6,218 bases of DNA, from positions 1-6,218 of the forward strand of contig JAJYJR010000364.1 in assembly GCA_021789355.1 (NCBI GenBank), in the 5' to 3' direction. Position numbers and translations under genes: made by a program. A model generated the notes under the pieces. The model had not been told where the DNA came from. It worked only from the letters and a program-made list of their open reading frames with translations, and made no database searches. Of the stretch, positions 3,022 to 6,218 are shown piece after piece (within the stretch, counting starts at the first letter, position 1; every line of letters starts with the position of its first letter). This DNA is from Chloroflexota bacterium (lineage in GTDB: Bacteria; Chloroflexota; Limnocylindria; Limnocylindrales; CSP1-4).

Positions 3022-5741
3022 CTTCCATCGTCGACCCGTCGGGCGAACTGACCTACGCTCGCCTCGGCCCCATCAGCCGCGTCGAGAAGGGACCCGACGG
3101 CAGCGTCTACGTCTACGGGCTCGCCACCGACGGGACGGTGGACTCCGACGAGCAGATCGTCGACCCCGACTTCGCGAACCGCGCGATGGCCAAGTGGTTC
3201 GCGACCCGCGCGAACGTCCGCGAGATGCACCAGCCGAGCGCGGTCGGCAAGGGCGTCCAGCTCGTGGCCGAGCCGGACGGCCAGTACGTCAAGTCGAAGG
3301 TCGTGGACCCCGTGGCCGTGCGGAAGGTCCTCGACGACATCTACAGCGACTACAGCGTGGGGATCGCGCGCCCCCGCATCGTCCGCGACCCGCACGCGCG
3401 CAACGGCCGTATCGTCGACGGCGAGATCGTCGAGCTGTCGCTGGTCGACCGCGGCGCGAACTACAACGCCCACTTCGCCATCGCCAAGCGCGCCAAGGGC
3501 GGCGGCGTCCAGTACGTCGGGCAGGAGGTCGTCATGGGGGCCTTCGTCGAGCCGGACGCCGTGAAGCAGGGCACGTTCACCCACAGCCACATGCACATGG
3601 GGCCGAACGGCATCCCGCACAAGCATCCCCACACGCACAGCGCGGCGACGCCGCCGCACGACGAGTTCCACGAGGGACAGCCCCATGCCCACAGCCATCA
3701 GGAGGAGTCAGTGACCGATGCCAAGCCGGACGCGCAGGAGCAGGGCCTGACCCCCTCCGACGCAGCGAAGGCCGCCAAGTGCGGGAAGTGCGGCGGGACC
3801 GCCTTCACCGACGGCAAGTGCGACAAGTGCGGCGCGGCCATGCCGGCCGCGAAGGGCGCGGACCTGTCCGACGTGGCAGACGACGTGCAGGACCTCGTGG
3901 AGGACGCCCAGCAGCTCGCGCAGGACGCGGGCGACGTCTCGGGCGCGGACGACGACGGGGACAAGGCCGCCGCCCCGGAGGCGCCCGCGGAGGACGGCAA
4001 GAAGCCCCCGTTCGAGGGCGCCGCGCCGCCCTTCGGCAAGAAGCCCGCCAAGAAGCCGAAGGGCCGCAAGGTCGCCAACGAGCCGTCGATGGGTCCGCCC
4101 AGCGGCCCCGGCCCGGCCATCCCCTCGGCGGCGAAGGCCGCGGGGGACGACGCCCCGGCGAAGGACCCCAACGTGGGCGGAGGGGTCGACCGGTCGAAGA
4201 TCCCGACCAAGGACTTCGTGTTCCCCGAGGACGCGCCGGACGGCGGCTTCCCGATCCACAGCCCCGGCGACGTGTCGGACGCGGTGTCGTCGTGGGGCCG
4301 CTACAAGGGCGACAAGACGTTCGCGCAGTTCCAGAAGCGCCTGACCAGCATCGCGGAGCGCAAGGGGGACGCATTCGTGGCCGAGCTGCCGCAGGCGTGG
4401 AAGGACGAGAAGGAGGGCAAGCGCGCCGCCAAGCGGGCCGCCAAGCTGGCGAAGGCCGAGCTGCGGTCGCAGGTCCGACTCAAGGCCGAGCGCGAGCGGC
4501 TGCTGGGCAAGGGCGCCGGGCCGGTGCTCCGGCCGACCGCGATGGCCGCGCTGCCGAAGGCCATCCGCCGGGCGCACGACGCGTCCTGCCCGGCGTACCC
4601 CACCGAGGCGCTGCTGGACGCCTACCCGTCCATCGCCAAGAACGGGGTCGCCGCGGCGCTGGGTCCGATGGCCCAGCAGGCGATCTACTCGATGCTCGCC
4701 AACGAGGTGCAGGAGGACGGCGGCTCGGGCAACGAGTCCTTCGAGGTCCACAAGCTCGCGAAGGCGTACCACGCGCTGTGCGTGGTGCTGGAGGCCGAGC
4801 AGCAGCAGTCCAGCCCCGCCGTCGACATCGGCGCGGCGTTCCTCTCCGCCCGCGCGGAGGCGCACGACGCGTTCAAGCAGGCCAACGCCGACGCGATGGG
4901 GCCGGGGGGCGAGGGGCCGACCATCCCCAAGCCGACCGACCCGCCGAGCCCCGGCCAGTACCGCCGCCCGTACATCACGACGGGCACGGCGGCCGCCACG
5001 GCGGAGGAGCGCAACGTCCCCGTCACCTCGCCGAACCGCCCGGTCGACGCCGAGCAGTTCGACCGCGGGCCGCTCACGGACGGGCAGGAGCGCTCGTTCG
5101 CCGACAAGATGCGCGACTTCCACGATGCGCTCGTCACCGCCATGCCGGACCTCTGCCGCATGGACGCGCCGACCCCGCCCTACGGAACGGGCGACCGCGC
5201 GTTCCTCGCGCCGGACCCCTCCGGATGGTTCGGCGACACGCGCCAGCCCGCGCAGTCGTTCGTGCGGCCGCCCAGCATCGGCAGCATCGACAGCGGGCAG
5301 GGCAACCTTCCCAAGCCCATCACCATCCCCGCCTCCGCCCCGGCCCCCGGGGAGAAGCAGGCCGGAGTGACGCAGGTCGCCCCGGCCGCGGAGGCCGTCA
5401 TCACGCAGATCACGCAGGCCGACATCGACGCGGCGGTCGGCAAGGCCGTCGAGCCGTGGATCGGCAAGGTCAACTCGCTCCAGCGTCTGGTCGACGATCT
5501 GGCCGGGCAGGGAGACCCCGCGCAGCGTGCCGCCCGCGGCACGGCGAGGTTCCTCGGCAAGGCGGCCAACCTCGGCCCCAGCGCGAAGGAGGCTCGGCGG
5601 CAGGCCGAGCGGGAGCGCAGGAAGGCCGAGGACGTCGAGTACTGGCGCGGCGTGGCCCTCGCGGGCGCGTCGGACCAGCGCGCGCGCGCCATCCGCAAGC
5701 TCGCGAGGCTCGGCGTCGACGTCGACGAGATCGACGACTGA
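3018..5741 (+). CDS. Capsid maturation (prohead) protease fused to a scaffold-like tail
   Basis: This gene encodes about 907 residues counted from GTA 3018. Residues 1-160 form an S78/XkdF-like prohead protease. H71 (REMHQPSAVGKG), S113 (YSVGIARP) and E139 (IVELSLVDRGANYNA) match the His, Ser and Glu blocks of that family, which cleaves scaffold and capsid N termini during head maturation. Residues 189-227 are very His-rich. Residues 255-271 hold a zinc ribbon (CGKC...CDKC). Residues 280-385 are acidic then Lys/Pro-rich and probably disordered. Residues 395-465 (KDFVFPEDAPDGGFPIHSP onward) look like a small conserved domain (possibly DUF6582). Residues 466-500 and 855-900 are charged, probably coiled-coil helices. 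Tailed-phage proteases are commonly 200-350 residues, so the extra length probably carries the scaffold. The frame stays open upstream to a GTG at 2823, but that part is a shadow of the preceding gene. The start codon is the uncertain point. Confidence 0.88.
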   Translation, partial: VASIVDPSGELTYARLGPISRVEKGPDGSVYVYGLATDGTVDSDEQIVDPDFANRAMAKWFATRANVREMHQPSAVGKGVQLVAEPDGQYVKSKVVDPVAVRKVLDDIYSDYSVGIARPRIVRDPHARNGRIVDGEIVELSLVDRGANYNAHFAIAKRAKGGGVQYVGQEVVMGAFVEPDAVKQGTFTHSHMHMGPNGIPHKHPHTHSAATPPHDEFHEGQPHAHSHQEESVTDAKPDAQEQGLTPSDAAKAAKCGKCGGTAFTDGKCDKCGAAMPAAKGADLSDVADDVQDLVEDAQQLAQDAGDVSGADDDGDKAAAPEAPAEDGKKPPFEGAAPPFGKKPAKKPKGRKVANEPSMGPPSGPGPAIPSAAKAAGDDAPAKDPNVGGGVDRSKIPTKDFVFPEDAPDGGFPIHSPGDVSDAVSSWGRYKGDKTFAQFQKRLTSIAERKGDAFVAELPQAWKDEKEGKRAAKRAAKLAKAELRSQVRLKAERERLLGKGAGPVLRPTAMAALPKAIRRAHDASCPAYPTEALLDAYPSIAKNGVAAALGPMAQQAIYSMLANEVQEDGGSGNESFEVHKLAKAYHALCVVLEAEQQQSSPAVDIGAAFLSARAEAHDAFKQANADAMGPGGEGPTIPKPTDPPSPGQYRRPYITTGTAAATAEERNVPVTSPNRPVDAEQFDRGPLTDGQERSFADKMRDFHDALVTAMPDLCRMDAPTPPYGTGDRAFLAPDPSGWFGDTRQPAQSFVRPPSIGSIDSGQGNLPKPITIPASAPAPGEKQAGVTQVAPAAEAVITQITQADIDAAVGKAVEPWIGKVNSLQRLVDDLAGQGDPAQRAARGTARFLGKAANLGPSAKEARRQAERERRKAEDVEYWRGVALAGASDQRARAIRKLARLGVDVDEIDD
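3523..3536 (+). promoter_or_regulatory. In-frame internal start site just after the protease domain
   Basis: AGGAGG (3523-3528) is followed after 5 nt by ATG (3534-3536), in frame at residue 173 of the fusion, immediately after the protease domain. Use of this site would give a product that keeps the His-rich region, the zinc ribbon and the scaffold tail but has no protease. The site could be a chance result of the residues Gln-Glu-Val. Confidence 0.35.
3700..3713 (+). promoter_or_regulatory. Strong in-frame internal start site at the scaffold boundary
   Basis: AGGAGGAG (3700-3707) precedes GTG (3711-3713), with 5 nt between AGGAGG and the start. It is in frame at residue 232, between the His-rich linker and the zinc ribbon. 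It is at least as good as any gene-start site in the window. The GTGA form of the junction is the same as the true gene overlap at 56-59. Confidence 0.5.
3711..5741 (+). CDS. Nested scaffold protein from an internal start (probable)
   Basis: The product would be 676 residues, identical to residues 232-907 of the protease fusion and beginning MTDAKPDAQEQGLTPSD. It would contain the zinc ribbon, the acidic and Lys/Pro-rich linkers, the FPIHSP domain and the C-terminal helices, but no protease residues. Lambda C/Nu3 is the well-known precedent: the scaffold is made in excess from an in-frame start inside the protease gene. The strong ribosome site and its position at a domain boundary support the same here. 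There is no direct proof, and the scaffold could instead be released by protease cleavage of the fusion. Confidence 0.45.
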   Translation: MTDAKPDAQEQGLTPSDAAKAAKCGKCGGTAFTDGKCDKCGAAMPAAKGADLSDVADDVQDLVEDAQQLAQDAGDVSGADDDGDKAAAPEAPAEDGKKPPFEGAAPPFGKKPAKKPKGRKVANEPSMGPPSGPGPAIPSAAKAAGDDAPAKDPNVGGGVDRSKIPTKDFVFPEDAPDGGFPIHSPGDVSDAVSSWGRYKGDKTFAQFQKRLTSIAERKGDAFVAELPQAWKDEKEGKRAAKRAAKLAKAELRSQVRLKAERERLLGKGAGPVLRPTAMAALPKAIRRAHDASCPAYPTEALLDAYPSIAKNGVAAALGPMAQQAIYSMLANEVQEDGGSGNESFEVHKLAKAYHALCVVLEAEQQQSSPAVDIGAAFLSARAEAHDAFKQANADAMGPGGEGPTIPKPTDPPSPGQYRRPYITTGTAAATAEERNVPVTSPNRPVDAEQFDRGPLTDGQERSFADKMRDFHDALVTAMPDLCRMDAPTPPYGTGDRAFLAPDPSGWFGDTRQPAQSFVRPPSIGSIDSGQGNLPKPITIPASAPAPGEKQAGVTQVAPAAEAVITQITQADIDAAVGKAVEPWIGKVNSLQRLVDDLAGQGDPAQRAARGTARFLGKAANLGPSAKEARRQAERERRKAEDVEYWRGVALAGASDQRARAIRKLARLGVDVDEIDD

Positions 5742-5752
5742 CCCACCATCCC

Positions 5753-5768
5753 GCGCCCGCTAGGGCGC
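5753..5768 (+). other. Small hairpin in the leader of the capsid-like gene
   Basis: GCGCCC (5753-5758) and GGGCGC (5763-5768) form a perfect 6-bp stem with a GCTA loop. It lies in the 47-nt gap between the fusion stop and the next start, 6 nt before the ribosome site. GCTAGG occurs twice here (5759 and 5772). It has no T-run. It may be an RNA processing or mRNA-stabilising element, a weak terminator, or chance in GC-rich DNA. Confidence 0.3.
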
Positions 5769-5774
5769 CCAGCT

Positions 5775-5783
5775 AGGAGAACG
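5775..5783 (+). promoter_or_regulatory. Ribosome binding site of the capsid-like gene, pointing to a CTG start
   Basis: AGGAGAACG is the same nine-base word as at 637-645, and nine bases again separate AGGAG from the start, which here is CTG at 5789-5791. The first in-frame ATG (5843) has no purine-rich site in front of it. This match is the main reason for placing the start at CTG. Confidence 0.6.
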
Positions 5784-5788
5784 TCTCA

Positions 5789-6218
5789 CTGGCGACCATC
5801 ATCGACGGGTCGCGCGCGGTCGTGCCCTCGGGCGTGCCGCGCATGGCCGACTTCAACGTCGTGGCGAAGCGCGCGAAGGACAATGCGCCGCCCCTCGCCG
5901 CGGAGCTGGTCAAGGGCTCTGCCTTCCGCACCACGGGCTACGGGCCGAACCCGAAGCCCATGAAGCAGCGGCGGGCCGACAAGGAGGGACAGGAGCTGAT
6001 CGCGGCGCTCCGCAAGAGCGCCGCGCGGACCAAGCTCGACACCCCGCGCGTCATCAAGGGCATCAACCAGTCCGCCTTCGGGCAGTTCCTGCAGGCGTAC
6101 AACCAGATGCCCCAGCAGCAGGGCATGAACCAGATCGTCACCGCTCTCAACGAGCTGGCGGCGGCGGTCGGCAAGTCCATCAGCATCACGAGCCCGCTCA
6201 CCACGTCGTTCGCGCCGT
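5789..6218 (+). CDS. Probable major capsid protein, N-terminal part (runs off the window)
   Basis: The window holds 143 residues, open to its end, beginning (M)ATIIDGSRAVVPSGVPRMAD. The segment is rich in Ala, Lys, Arg and Gln, with FGQFLQAYNQMPQQQGMNQ at about 103-121 and a helix NELAAAVGKS after it. It ends ISITSPLTTSFAP, which resembles the point where the HK97-type fold begins in actinophage capsid proteins. The first ~130 residues would then be an N-terminal delta/scaffold domain removed or rearranged at maturation. Position directly after the protease/scaffold gene supports this, since the major capsid gene normally follows there. It has no conserved capsid core in view, so a decoration or other head protein is possible. 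Start choices are CTG 5789 (preferred), two GTGs, or ATG 5843. Confidence 0.55.
   Translation, partial: MATIIDGSRAVVPSGVPRMADFNVVAKRAKDNAPPLAAELVKGSAFRTTGYGPNPKPMKQRRADKEGQELIAALRKSAARTKLDTPRVIKGINQSAFGQFLQAYNQMPQQQGMNQIVTALNELAAAVGKSISITSPLTTSFAP

Noticed and set aside
3708..5123. Long reverse-strand open frames opposite the protease-scaffold and sugar genes
   Set aside because: They are the usual antisense openings of GC-rich coding sequence, with repetitive Arg/Leu/Val/Gly composition, no motifs and no promoters.
3011..5776. 921-codon open frame starting at the GTG at 3011
   Set aside because: Its GTG overlaps the GGAGG site and the product is a low-complexity Arg/Gly-rich shadow. The alternative frame carries the protease catalytic blocks and zinc ribbon.
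1..6218. CRISPR array, insertion sequence or attachment site
   Set aside because: No regularly spaced repeats, no transposase or integrase motif, no paired terminal inverted repeats and no tRNA end were found.

Overview
The window reads as part of the virion-structure region of a tailed phage (or prophage) of a high-GC, probably actinobacterial, host. The GC content is very high, almost every codon in the main genes ends in G or C, GTG starts are common, genes on the + strand abut or overlap by 4 nt, and the best promoter has an actinobacterial-looking -10 (TAGGAT). The gene order capsid protease/scaffold followed by a capsid-like gene is the standard head-gene order of HK97-type phages. I infer all family assignments from sequence motifs; no database search was possible.

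Layout. (1) 1-59: tail end of an upstream gene with a CxxCxGxG motif. (2) 56-2470: a tightly packed three-gene sugar cassette made of a small glycosyltransferase-like protein, an NAD-dependent nucleotide-sugar epimerase/dehydratase, and a DDD-motif glycosyltransferase. The junctions are GTGA, a short AGGAG spacer, and ATGA. (3) 2471-2775: a non-operon stretch of about 300 bp. It holds a hairpin behind the glycosyltransferase and a short reverse-strand ORF with its own promoter (TTGACA, 17 bp, TAGGAT). An imperfect palindrome overlaps the -10. This looks like a small moron-type insert. (4) 2776-3021: an 81-residue protein with a possible zinc site. (5) 3018-5741: a 907-residue fusion of an S78-like prohead protease (His71, Ser113, Glu139), a His-rich linker, a zinc ribbon and a long scaffold-like tail. 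It contains two strong in-frame internal ribosome sites, which suggests nested scaffold products. (6) 5789 to the window end: N-terminal 143 residues of a probable major capsid protein.

How it fits together. The protease/scaffold and the capsid gene would build and mature the prohead. The sugar cassette would make and transfer a sugar, possibly onto virion proteins or the host surface. The oddest aspect is translation initiation: the protease frame has no ATG/GTG/TTG at its expected start (a GTA overlaps the upstream TAG), the capsid-like gene appears to start at CTG behind a Shine-Dalgarno word identical to that of the epimerase gene, and the reverse-strand ORF also lacks a canonical start.
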